Positions 51,091 through 59,122 of a stretch of 64,000 nt of DNA are shown piece by piece (positions within the stretch are counted from its first letter, which is position 1; every line of letters begins with the position of its first letter). The notes under the pieces were generated by a model, which did not search any database, was not told the DNA's origin, and was given only the letters and a program-made list of their open reading frames with translations. The translations under genes were made by a program, and so were the position numbers. The stretch covers positions 3,660,501 to 3,724,500 of the forward strand of contig NZ_JAFV01000001.1 of NCBI RefSeq assembly GCF_000526315.1, given 5' to 3'. This stretch comes from Methylopila sp. 73B. GTDB taxonomy: Bacteria; Pseudomonadota; Alphaproteobacteria; Rhizobiales; Methylopilaceae.

Positions 51091-52364
51091 CCGTCGCCAT
51101 CTTCTCGCTCGTGCTGCTCGGCGCGATCTTCATGGGCATGCCGATCGCCTTCGCGTTGATCGTCACCGCCGGCGCCCTGATGTGGCACCTCGGCGCGCTC
51201 GACTGGCAGCTGATCGCGCTGCAGATGGTCAACGGCGCGGACAGCTTCCCGCTGCTCGCCGTGCCGTTCTTCCTCCTCGCGGGCGAGGCCATGAACGCGG
51301 GCGGCCTGTCGAAGCGGCTGGTGACGCTCGGGCTGACGCTCGTCGGCCACCTGCGCGGCGGGCTCGGCTATGTCGCGATCTTCACCGCGATCCTGCTCGC
51401 CAGCATGTCGGGCTCGGCGGTGGCGGACACCGCGGCGCTCGCCTCCATGCTGCTGCCGGTGATGCGGCAGGCCGGCTACGACGTCGGCCGCTCCTCGGGG
51501 CTGATCGCCTCGGGCGGCATCATCGCGCCGGTGCTGTCGCCGTCGATCGGCTACATCGTGTTCGGCGTCATCGGCGGCGTGTCCATTACCCGCCTGTTCC
51601 TCACCGGCATCGTGCCGGGCCTGCTGCTGGGCTTGTCGCTCGCGGTCGCCTGGTGGGTCGTGTCGCAGCGCGACAAGGTGCAGCCGATGGAGCGCAAGAG
51701 CTGGGGCGAGGCCGGGCGCGCCCTTCTCGACGCGGCGCTGGCGCTCGGCCTGCCGATCATCATCATCGGCGGCCTCAAGGGCGGCGTGTTCACGCCGACG
51801 GAAGCCGCGGTCGTCGCGGCGGTCTACGCCGTGCTGGTCGGCGCCTTCGTCTACCGCGAGCTGACGCTGCCGAAGCTCTACGAGGCCATGCTGATGGCGG
51901 TCCGCACCTCGGCCGCGGTCATGTTCCTCGTCGCCGCGGCCTCGGTCTCGGCCTACCTCATCGCGATCGCCAACATCCCGGCCGAAGTCTCGGCGATGCT
52001 CGACCCTTTCAAGCACGACAAGGTCATCCTGATGGCCGTGATCATGCTGCTGGTGGTGATCGTCGGCACCGCCCTCGACTTCATCCCGACGATCCTGATC
52101 CTGACGCCGGTGCTGATGCCGATCGTCAAGCAGGCGGGCATCGACCCGGTCTACTTCGGCGTGCTGTTCGTTATGAACAACGCGATCGGGCTGATCACCC
52201 CGCCGGTCGGCACGGTGCTCAACGTGGTCTCCGCGGTCGGCAAGGTGCCCCTCGCGCTCGCGATCAAGGGCGTCTGGCCGTTCCTGATCGCGCAGCTGAT
52301 CGTGCTGATCATCCTGACGCTGTTCCCGGCGCTCGTGCTCGTGCCCGCGCGGATGCTGTACTGA
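51087..52364 (+). CDS. TRAP transporter large permease (DctM type)
   Basis: A 425-residue, twelve-helix membrane subunit that carries out ion-coupled solute uptake. It starts at a GTG (51087) in an overlap with the small permease. Family marks are FPLLAVPFFLLAGEAMNAGG, MSGSAVADTAALASMLLPVM, SGGIIAPVLSPSIGYIVFGV and the C-terminal GLITPPVGTVLNVVSAVGKV. It is complete. With DctP, DctQ and the cyclase it forms one operon. Confidence 0.95.
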   Translation: MTVAIFSLVLLGAIFMGMPIAFALIVTAGALMWHLGALDWQLIALQMVNGADSFPLLAVPFFLLAGEAMNAGGLSKRLVTLGLTLVGHLRGGLGYVAIFTAILLASMSGSAVADTAALASMLLPVMRQAGYDVGRSSGLIASGGIIAPVLSPSIGYIVFGVIGGVSITRLFLTGIVPGLLLGLSLAVAWWVVSQRDKVQPMERKSWGEAGRALLDAALALGLPIIIIGGLKGGVFTPTEAAVVAAVYAVLVGAFVYRELTLPKLYEAMLMAVRTSAAVMFLVAAASVSAYLIAIANIPAEVSAMLDPFKHDKVILMAVIMLLVVIVGTALDFIPTILILTPVLMPIVKQAGIDPVYFGVLFVMNNAIGLITPPVGTVLNVVSAVGKVPLALAIKGVWPFLIAQLIVLIILTLFPALVLVPARMLY

Positions 52365-52368
52365 CGTC

Positions 52369-52394
52369 GCGCGGAGGGCCTTGGCCTTCCGCGC
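52369..52394. terminator. Hairpin between dctM-like and MOSC genes
   Basis: Stem 52369-52380 pairs with 52383-52394 (12 bp with one G-T pair) and a very short loop. It lies between the convergent stops of the TRAP operon and the MOSC gene and would terminate transcription from either side. Confidence 0.6.
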
Positions 52395-52401
52395 TGCGTC
52401 G

Positions 52402-53247
52402 TCAGGCGTCTGAGAGTTCGGCCGCGTCGTTCACCGCGGCGACGCCGGCGGACTTCAGGGTCGCGAAGGCGCCGAGGCAGGGGTAGAGGCCCGGCCCGAA
52501 CTCCGGCAGCTCGATCCGGTTGAGCTCCACCACCTTCGTCAGCGCGCCGGGGGCGCGCGGCAGGTCGCCGTGGGCGAGCATGGGGACCGCGCAGCGCGGC
52601 GTCGCGCCGATCAGCGTGAGCGTCACGTCCGGTCCGATCCTCAGCTCGCGGCCGGTCCAGCCGTTCTCCGCGAAGGGCTCGGCGTCAGGCATGTCGAGCA
52701 CGATGTTCGCCCTGTAGCGCTGCGCCAGAATGGAGTCGTCGCCGAGCGCGCGGCTCACCGCGTCGAGGCTCGCGCGCGTCACCACGTGGAAGGGCGCGTA
52801 GTCGAAGAACCCGCCTTCGGGCGAGGCCTGGGCCAGCACGAGATGGGTCGACTGCACCTCGGCGCCTTCGCCTTCGTCCAACACCTCCTCCGGCACCGCG
52901 CGGTCGAGCGCGTCGGTCGCCGCGGCCTGGGTCTTGAGCCGCACCTTGCGGCCGAGGAAGGCGCTGAGGCGGGCGTCGAGCGCGGGGTCGTCGAGCGCGA
53001 TCACGTCGCCGTCGGGAAAGCGCACGCCGTAGCCGCCGTCCGCATCGGCGACGGCGGCGAGCTCAAGCATCTTGCGCCAGAGCTGGGGCCGCTTGGCGCT
53101 CGCGATCTTGCCGGTCTCGACGTCGATCACGGCGTAGGCCCGATCGTTGAGCAGGCCCGCCGCCGTGAGCGGCGCCTCGGCGACGCTCATCCCGAGGATG
53201 GATTTGACGGGATAGCGCCAAAGCGCCGAAACCTGACCTGCGAGCAT
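52402..53247 (-). CDS. MOSC N-terminal beta-barrel/MOSC domain protein
   Basis: A 281-residue protein with the two-part layout of mARC/YcbX-like MOSC proteins. The N-terminal beta barrel starts VSALWRYPVKSILGMSVAEA. The C-terminal MOSC domain has RYRANIVLDMPDAEPFAENGWTGRELRIGPDVTLTLIGATPRCAVP, with the conserved cysteine in PRCAVP. These proteins bind molybdenum cofactor, and some act in reduction of N-hydroxylated compounds. It is unlike the short MOSC protein at 3.5 kb. It is transcribed convergently with the TRAP operon and is not clearly part of a pathway. Confidence 0.9.
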   Translation of the reverse strand: MLAGQVSALWRYPVKSILGMSVAEAPLTAAGLLNDRAYAVIDVETGKIASAKRPQLWRKMLELAAVADADGGYGVRFPDGDVIALDDPALDARLSAFLGRKVRLKTQAAATDALDRAVPEEVLDEGEGAEVQSTHLVLAQASPEGGFFDYAPFHVVTRASLDAVSRALGDDSILAQRYRANIVLDMPDAEPFAENGWTGRELRIGPDVTLTLIGATPRCAVPMLAHGDLPRAPGALTKVVELNRIELPEFGPGLYPCLGAFATLKSAGVAAVNDAAELSDA

Positions 53248-53313
53248 CAGCCAATCTCCTGTAAGGCCTTGGCCGCACGCAAGATCCGTGCCCCGCTGGT
53301 CGCCAACTCGCCG

Positions 53314-54327
53314 TCAGCGAGGCGGGGCCGCCACGGCCTCCGCGACCACGTGGGGATCGTCCGCGAAGCGCGACGACACGCGCGGCGCCCGGGCGGACAC
53401 CTGCTCGCGGTGGGCGACGTAGACGCCGCTCGCCGCGATCACCGCGCCGCCCGCGATCGTCCAGAGGTCCGGCATGCGCCCGAACACGGCGAAGCTCATC
53501 GCGACCGCGAACAGGATCTGCACATAGGAGAACGGCGCGAGCGCCGAGGCCGCGGCGCGGCGCAACGCGACCACCAGCAGACCGTGGCCCGCGGTGGAGC
53601 AGACGCCCATGGCGACGGCGATGCCCGCCTCGTGCGCCGTGGGCATACGCCAGGCGAAAGGGACCAGGAGGCTGAGGATCGCGAGGCCGACGATCGCCGA
53701 CCAGGCGAGCGTGGTCTCCGGCCGGTCGGCCGCCATCTTGCGCGTGACCACGGCGCCCAGAGCCCAGGCCATCGCGCCCGCAGCCGGCAGCAGCGCCGCG
53801 AGCGTGAACGCCGCGCCGAACGGGCGCATCACGATCAGCACGCCCGCGAAGCCGAGGGCCGCTGCGGCCCAGCGATGCGCTCCGACGCGTTCGCCCAGAA
53901 GCGGGATCGACAGCGCGGTGATGAAGATCGGCGACATGTAGTGGATCGCCGTCGCTTGAGCGACGTCGAGGCTCTTCAGCCCGAGGATGAAGAACAGCGC
54001 CGAGCTCGATGTGGCGACGCCGCGCAGGAGCTGGAGCTTCACGCTCTTCGGCCGAAGCGTGCGGGGGCCGCCGATCATCAGCGCGGCGACGACCACCATG
54101 GTCGCGAACACGGTGTAGCGCATCCAGGTGACCTGGACCGCCGGAAGCGTGGCGGCGAGCATCTTGGCCGCCACGTCGCCCGCCGAGAAGCACGCCGTCG
54201 CCGCCACGACTAGGCCGATCGCGAGAGACGCGTTGTCGGTGGAGGGAAGCGGCAGCGGGATGCGGGGCGCGGCGACGGACGCCGGCTCGGCGGCGTCGGC
54301 CGAGGCGATGGAGGGCGGCGGGCTCAT
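53314..54327 (-). CDS. DMT family (EamA) transporter
   Basis: A 337-residue membrane protein with ten helices in two EamA repeats, typical of drug/metabolite exporters. The first repeat begins ASLAIGLVVAATACFSAGDVAAKML and has the ATAIHYMSPIFITALSIPLLGE segment; the second begins AWSAIVGLAILSLLVPFAW and ends with AVIAASGVYVAHREQ. The ATG at 54327 is preferred over a longer start at 54381, because the N-terminal tail is already long and Pro/Ala-rich. The substrate is unknown. Confidence 0.9.
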   Translation of the reverse strand: MSPPPSIASADAAEPASVAAPRIPLPLPSTDNASLAIGLVVAATACFSAGDVAAKMLAATLPAVQVTWMRYTVFATMVVVAALMIGGPRTLRPKSVKLQLLRGVATSSSALFFILGLKSLDVAQATAIHYMSPIFITALSIPLLGERVGAHRWAAAALGFAGVLIVMRPFGAAFTLAALLPAAGAMAWALGAVVTRKMAADRPETTLAWSAIVGLAILSLLVPFAWRMPTAHEAGIAVAMGVCSTAGHGLLVVALRRAAASALAPFSYVQILFAVAMSFAVFGRMPDLWTIAGGAVIAASGVYVAHREQVSARAPRVSSRFADDPHVVAEAVAAPPR

Positions 54328-54465
54328 GGGACTCGGATGCGTGGAGTGGGACGGACTTGCGCAAAGGGCGGCGGTCGCCAAGATCTACCAGAGGATCCGC
54401 CGGCAAGGTGGAAAGATGATCGAGCGCCCACGCGCGTCAGACGTGCGCCGGACGCGGGACGGCCT

Positions 54466-54674
54466 TCAGGGTTTCTTCACCCTCCCAGGGAGCGGACGGG
54501 GTCGCGTTCGGCCTTGGACCGTCGATCGTCCACGAGGTCGTCAGCGGCCACGGAGGAACGATGACGCCGCTGGAGGGGGAGCGGGGATTGTTCGTCCGGA
54601 TCGATCTGCCCTCGTCCGCCGCGAGCGGGCGCCTGCCGAGCCGCGGGGGTAAAGCCGCCTCGCGCCCAGCCTGA
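54466..54674 (+). pseudogene. Remnant of a sensor histidine kinase
   Basis: The frame ending at 54674 reads VAFGLGPSIVHEVVSGHGG and then TMTPLEGERGLFVRIDLPS, which is the G2 box and C-terminal end of a HATPase_c domain (compare GLGLSIVHEVVSGHGG). Just upstream, in another frame, FFTLPGSGRG resembles the FFTTKPxGxGTG part of the G1 region, so the piece is also frameshifted. The rest of the kinase is absent. The remaining 54328-54465 and 54675-54828 hold no gene I recognise. Confidence 0.7.
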
Positions 54675-54828
54675 TCCACGCCGACGGCCGGCCTCGAGCT
54701 GACTTGGCGCGACGTCGTCGTGAAGGGCGCCGCCGCGGCGCCGCCCTTCGCGCGATCGGATGCGCGACGCATCTTGTGCCGACGTAACGCGCCGTGTATG
54801 GACCGCGGATCGACGCTCGCCGATACGC

Positions 54829-55174
<346 letters not shown>

Positions 55175-55768
55175 CTAGGGCTGATGGACACGCTCTGTGA
55201 GAAAATACATGCCGTGCAGTGTCGTTGTAACCATAGATAAAAACATCATAAGTATCGAAAAACCAAAGCATTGGATTGCTATATAGGACAATATGCTTAC
55301 AGGACTCGAGAAATCAAGCGTTCCCACACAGGAAATATGATCCTCGAAAGACATTATTAACGCGAATATTACACACAAAACAAAAGAAATCAAAACTAGA
55401 TAAGAAAACACATAAGATAAGAACTGCCTTCTACTTAATTCAACGTCGATCCAAACACCATTTGATTTAATCCAAGCCCGCGGTGCGGGATGGGGCATTA
55501 CTTTATCCATCGACACATTGCCCAACGTAGCGACTGCCGCCAACCCAGCAAAATAGAACCCAGGGAGCGTCACGATTATATCAAAAGCGCTCTTTACGAT
55601 TCCTTCCTCTCCGAGGAATTCCGGCCTTATGGGAAGCAACAAGTAAACTACGTAAATTAATATCGCACCTATTACTGGGATCGTAGTCGTGTATGCCCGC
55701 ATGTAGTCATGGCGTATAGCTCTGTACGTCAACCCTCTCATTAATTCATATTTGATGATCGATATCAT
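55175..55768 (-). CDS. Multi-pass membrane protein of an AT-rich two-gene module
   Basis: A 197-residue protein with about four membrane helices (near 28-46, 62-84, 117-145 and 155-180). A hydrophilic loop after the second helix holds SMDKVMPHPAPRAWIKSNGVWIDVELSRRQFLSY. The gene starts one base after the stop of the soluble partner gene. Codon use is strongly AT-rich compared with the chromosome. I do not recognise the family. A soluble sensor plus membrane effector layout occurs in several abortive-infection systems, so a defence role is possible but unproven. Confidence 0.6.
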   Translation of the reverse strand: MISIIKYELMRGLTYRAIRHDYMRAYTTTIPVIGAILIYVVYLLLPIRPEFLGEEGIVKSAFDIIVTLPGFYFAGLAAVATLGNVSMDKVMPHPAPRAWIKSNGVWIDVELSRRQFLSYVFSYLVLISFVLCVIFALIMSFEDHISCVGTLDFSSPVSILSYIAIQCFGFSILMMFLSMVTTTLHGMYFLTERVHQP

Positions 55769-55769
55769 G

Positions 55770-56744
55770 TCATATATCTCGGTAATGGATCAGGTGCGGC
55801 TTAGCTTTGGCTTCCAAATGCCTCACAATCGCTTCCGAAGATTGTGACAATAATGGGTTTATACGAGTAATGTCAATAGATTGGACGTATAAGTCCTCAA
55901 TAGGCGCTCCTGTTTTGCTATCAAGCTCAACCGTTACGGTTCTCTTACTGTCTGGAAGTCTATATGAAACACACGTTCTTTGATACGCGGCCGAATTACT
56001 CGATGCAAAGGACCTAATATGATCGTATAATTGTTGGGGAACGCTTCCTTGGTCGACTGAAAGTATCAGATCTGATTGTTCTTTTACTAAGAAACCTCCA
56101 CTACCCATCGGGGTTCGCGGCTCGGAGCGTATTAAACGAACGCCAGACAAGCGGCCTCTATTGATATCGCTGATAAATGCTTCTGAGGGGCGCCCACCCA
56201 ATTCAATGTGCGGGCAACACCGTTCGAGTCGAGGCTCGCCCTCGCGCGTAAGCCCTCCTGCAGGGTGAGGATATACATAAAACTGATTATTATTTGAATA
56301 CTCAATATTAAGAAGCTTTGACAGTAGTCGCTGGACTATGCTCCCAGGCAAATTTGTCATCTTCTCCACGAGCGAAGTGTACGTGTTTGGCTTATTCTTT
56401 TCCGATACGGTAGAAATTATCACGTGACATCCGAAGTCCGCCCCGGTCGTCCCGCTTTTCTGATGCTCTGTAAATAAATTTGATACATGATCCGAATAAA
56501 CACTATTTGGGTAGGCGGTGTCGGAGATACGTACTAGGAGTGTTGCAGTTTTATTAAATCTGTCGAAATCAATATCGCCGATCTTGAGGAATGCTGAACT
56601 GCTCTTTATGGGATGAACTACGTTATTTTCTTTTGATTTTTTCCAAACTTCGTACACCTCCTCAAAAGAAGGAATCTTTGCCTCAGCTTTGCGTGCACAT
56701 ATCTCTAGATCGTAAACAAAAAACTGTCGGGAATCATTCCGCAT
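55770..56744 (-). CDS. Soluble unknown protein of an AT-rich two-gene module
   Basis: A 324-residue protein with no signal or membrane segment. The N-terminal half reads RQFFVYDLEICARKAEAKIPSFEEVYEVWKK..., with strands such as NKTATLLVRISDTAYPNSVYSD and DFGCHVIISTVSE, and YTSLVEKMTNLPGSIVQRLLSKLL. The C-terminal half is beta-rich (SGVRLIRSEPRTPMGSGGFLVKEQSDLILSVD). It ends one base before the membrane-protein gene, and both are low in GC. I cannot assign a family. As first gene of the pair it probably senses or binds a ligand and acts with the membrane partner. Confidence 0.6.
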   Translation of the reverse strand: MRNDSRQFFVYDLEICARKAEAKIPSFEEVYEVWKKSKENNVVHPIKSSSAFLKIGDIDFDRFNKTATLLVRISDTAYPNSVYSDHVSNLFTEHQKSGTTGADFGCHVIISTVSEKNKPNTYTSLVEKMTNLPGSIVQRLLSKLLNIEYSNNNQFYVYPHPAGGLTREGEPRLERCCPHIELGGRPSEAFISDINRGRLSGVRLIRSEPRTPMGSGGFLVKEQSDLILSVDQGSVPQQLYDHIRSFASSNSAAYQRTCVSYRLPDSKRTVTVELDSKTGAPIEDLYVQSIDITRINPLLSQSSEAIVRHLEAKAKPHLIHYRDI

Positions 56745-57113
56745 TGGCGTCCCTGCTGCTCTGCAACTGCGCGGATAAATCGGACCGCAAGAGTTGCATC
56801 TTGATCCATTTCGTTCCGGCTAAGGAAGTGACAACACCTCCTACCTAGGAAAATTTGGGGCTCGTCAGCGCGGCGCTACCACAACGATGATCGCGACGAT
56901 GGAAGCCAGCAGGCAGGATTTACAGCCACGGCTCGTTCAAAATTGAGGGTCCATTCCCATTTCGAATGGCTCTTTAACACAAACCTGGCTTCGAACAAAA
57001 ACAGAACACACGTTTGAATGGCAAGGTCCGCCCGACGCCTCGTCGTGCAGGAAGGGCCTTCAACTCCAAGCCTATGGGCTTCGGGAATGCTCGCTACCAC
57101 CGCCGAAACGGCG
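56745..57113. other. Intergenic region between the AT-rich module and the HicB-like gene
   Basis: About 370 bases without a gene I can support. The part near 57000-57113, read in the frame shifted relative to the HicB-like gene, gives EASAVSAVVASIPEAHRLG, so it may be a frameshifted continuation of that gene. The part before 56876 is AT-rich and probably holds the promoter of the two-gene module. Confidence 0.35.
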
Positions 57114-57398
57114 CTAGCCTCGGCATCGGTCTGGGATACCGAATTTCACGAGCGCCAGATCGCCACCGTCGAGGCTCTCGACGAACTCCGCATCCGCCCG
57201 AAGCTCGTCCAAAGATCGGAGCGTCGGAAGGCGCTCGCCGCCCTCGACCATGCCGGCGACATGGAAGTTAAGTGCCTTGGCACCGCGCCGTATGGCCTCG
57301 TCGAGGGTGTGCCCGCCGGAGATGCAGCCAGGGAAGTCCGGAAAGGAAATCCCGAACGAGCCTCGCTCTTCGTGGACGAGGGCGTAAACGTGGGGCAT
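57114..57398 (-). CDS. HicB-like antitoxin, shortened
   Basis: A 94-residue protein from the ATG at 57398, preceded by AAGGA. It contains the HicB degenerate RNase H-like fold: MPHVYALVHEERGSFGISFPDFPGCISGGHTLDEAIRRGAKAL, then RLPTLRSLDELRADAEF. HicB antitoxins normally add a C-terminal ribbon-helix-helix or HTH DNA-binding part; here the protein stops after ALVKFGIPDRCRG. No hicA toxin gene lies beside it. It may be a solitary antitoxin or the remnant of a decayed module. Confidence 0.8.
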   Translation of the reverse strand: MPHVYALVHEERGSFGISFPDFPGCISGGHTLDEAIRRGAKALNFHVAGMVEGGERLPTLRSLDELRADAEFVESLDGGDLALVKFGIPDRCRG

Positions 57399-57462
57399 CG
57401 CGATCATCCTTAGCGGAAGGGCCGTCTTTGCGGCGAGCGGCGCGCCGCTCAAGCCGCGACGT

Positions 57463-58011
57463 TCATTCCGAAGGCAGGACCCGCAGCTGCAGCCCGAGGA
57501 CTTTGAGAGCGCCCGCCACCGCCGTCAAATTGATCCCACCCTCCGAACTGAGCATGTTGGACAGTAGCCCACGAAGCGGGCCTGCGAGGTCCGTTGCTTG
57601 AGCTACGTCGCCGAGCGCGGCGGCAAGGAGCACTGTGTCGCCCTCTTCGAACACTGCCTCAAGGTAGGCGGCGCGCTGCGCCGGTGAGTGGAGATGCTCG
57701 GCGACATTCCACGGGCGCGTCTTCGCTAGCAACCGAGGCGAGACGTTCTGCGTCGAGGCCGGCTCAGAAGGCCGCCGGGACACCGCCGCAGCCGCTTGGT
57801 GCGGCTTGGCCGGCTCCGGCTCGCCGCGCGTCCGGCCGCGACGGCCGGCATCGACGAACGCCTCGATGTCAGCGGGGTCGTACAGGACGATCCCGCCCAT
57901 CTTGATGTAGCGCGGGCCGGTGCCCTTCGTCCGCCAGCGCTCAAGGGCCTTAGTAGACCGGCGGAGCATGGCCGACGCCTCCCGCGTGGTCAGGTATGAA
58001 ACGCGGCTCAT
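57463..58011 (-). CDS. Fusion of excisionase-type HTH and addiction-module antidote domain
   Basis: A 182-residue protein of two recognised parts. Residues 1-58 (YLTTREASAMLRRSTKALERWRTKGTGPRYIKMGG...IVLYDPADIEAFVD) are a MerR/HTH_17-type DNA-binding domain like those of excisionases. Residues about 97-182 (KTRPWNVAEHLHSPAQRAAYLEAVFEEGD, AAALGDVAQA, LTAVAGALKVLGLQLRVLP) match the addiction-module antidote family (COG3636-type, normally paired with a RelE-like toxin). A charged linker joins them. No toxin gene is adjacent. The antidote half looks degenerate in its HTH region. It overlaps the upstream gene by four bases. Confidence 0.75.
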   Translation of the reverse strand: MSRVSYLTTREASAMLRRSTKALERWRTKGTGPRYIKMGGIVLYDPADIEAFVDAGRRGRTRGEPEPAKPHQAAAAVSRRPSEPASTQNVSPRLLAKTRPWNVAEHLHSPAQRAAYLEAVFEEGDTVLLAAALGDVAQATDLAGPLRGLLSNMLSSEGGINLTAVAGALKVLGLQLRVLPSE

Positions 58012-58328
58012 GCCTGCCTCGCGAACTCTGCGACCAGCACGTCGACGCCCGAGAACAGAGCCGTCATCGTTGCGGCTCCCGGGTCATCTTCGTCGATGGC
58101 GTAATGCGTCATCCAGTTGCGTTTGAGTTCGACGAGGGCGGCCATCGCCCCCTCCACCGAGCATGGAGGCGGGCACGCGGCCAGCCGGCCGTCAAGATCG
58201 ACGAACCGCGACGTTGCTGCCTCGTAAGCGGCGTCTGAAAGGTGCTCTCGCTCAAGCTCGGCTCTGAGCAGCGCCATCTCGCTCAGACATTCGTTCATGG
58301 GGTCGCGGACGTCCTGCAACATGCACAT
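58008..58328 (-). CDS. Hypothetical prophage-region protein
   Basis: A 106-residue helical protein (MCMLQDVRDPMNECLSEMALLRAELEREHLSDAAYEAA...), Glu/Ala-rich, with no signal or membrane segment and unknown function. It is coupled to the HTH-antidote fusion by a four-base overlap and is transcribed divergently from the XRE regulator, from an AT-rich region with inverted repeats. Confidence 0.55.
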   Translation of the reverse strand: MCMLQDVRDPMNECLSEMALLRAELEREHLSDAAYEAATSRFVDLDGRLAACPPPCSVEGAMAALVELKRNWMTHYAIDEDDPGAATMTALFSGVDVLVAEFARQA

Positions 58329-58334
58329 GCCTCG

Positions 58335-58398
58335 TCATATAAAAACACTGACATACACACATCACGCTAACCATGATGACGTCAACTGAATTATATGA
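58335..58398. promoter_or_regulatory. Divergent promoter with TCATATAA inverted repeat
   Basis: A perfect eight-base inverted repeat (TCATATAA at 58335-58342, TTATATGA at 58391-58398) flanks an AT-rich stretch between the divergent hypothetical and XRE regulator genes. Each half could be the operator of one promoter; binding by the XRE protein is inferred. Confidence 0.5.
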
Positions 58399-58435
58399 TG
58401 TTGTCGAAATGCAAACGGGTCATTACAATGCGCCA

Positions 58436-58666
58436 ATGACGATCACGCCGGCACAGTCTCGCGCAGCGCGCGCCCTTTTGAACTGGTCACAGCCAGAACT
58501 CGCGGAGGCGAGCAAAGCCAGCGTCTCAACGGTGCGGGACTTTGAAACCGGGAAGCGGACGCCAATCGCCAACAACCTCGGCGCCATCAGGGACGCTCTA
58601 GAGGCCGCGGGCGTCGAACTTATCGAGGGCGGGGTCAAGCTTCGGAAGCTAGCGGCTAGCGAGTAG
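58436..58666 (+). CDS. XRE family helix-turn-helix regulator
   Basis: A 76-residue Cro/C1-type DNA-binding protein from the ATG at 58436: QSRAARALLNWSQPELAEASKASVSTVRDFETGKRTPIANNLGAIRDALEAAGVELIEGGVKL. The common prophage or restriction-regulator family has just this single domain. A longer start at 58373 is possible. It is divergent from the antitoxin-fusion operon and probably controls both. Confidence 0.88.
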   Translation: MTITPAQSRAARALLNWSQPELAEASKASVSTVRDFETGKRTPIANNLGAIRDALEAAGVELIEGGVKLRKLAASE

Positions 58667-58722
58667 CATCCCGGCGGGCCGATATCCCGCTCTGGGCACC
58701 ACGCCCGCCCTCGGTTCTGCGT

Positions 58723-59121
58723 TCATTGGAGCGTGCGCACCGGTTTGGTCGGTGCAAACCCCGCATCGGCAACAAGTTCGCGGACGGTCGTGATTTCGGG
58801 CAACGCCTCTGCCGTCTCGAACGTGCCAAAGCCGATGATTTCGCGCCCGTGACGGCGTTCTTCGGCACCTGTCGCAAGCATCAGTAGGAGGGGGAATCGC
58901 GCGAGGCGGTCTCGGACCTCGTCAGCACTTCCCGCGACGGTGATGCATCCGGTCGAGCGCGGACCGCCTTGAACCAACGCACCTCGAATGCGCCATACGG
59001 AACCGATGATTTGCTCGCCCTGCGCCAACTCGACGATGGGCTCAATCATCTCGATATCCTCGATGAGGACAAAAGGGGCTCCGCCTTCGAGGAACGCCTC
59101 GATTTGATCCGCAAGGTCCAT
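58723..59121 (-). CDS. Hypothetical protein after the tape-measure gene
   Basis: A 132-residue soluble protein (MDLADQIEAFLEGGAPFVLIEDIEMIEPIVELAQGEQII...ETAEALPEITTVRELVADAGF), two bases downstream of the tape-measure stop and in the same direction. Acidic and beta/alpha in composition, it is not recognised. Its place after the tape-measure gene is where phages usually encode small tail-assembly or baseplate proteins. Confidence 0.55.
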   Translation of the reverse strand: MDLADQIEAFLEGGAPFVLIEDIEMIEPIVELAQGEQIIGSVWRIRGALVQGGPRSTGCITVAGSADEVRDRLARFPLLLMLATGAEERRHGREIIGFGTFETAEALPEITTVRELVADAGFAPTKPVRTLQ

Positions 59122-59122
59122 T

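Noticed and set aside
55175-56744. Kiwa (kwaA/kwaB) as the identity of the AT-rich pair
   Set aside because: A four-helix protein and a roughly 320-residue partner fit by size, but the order is reversed and I cannot recognise DUF4868 sequence, so no name is given.
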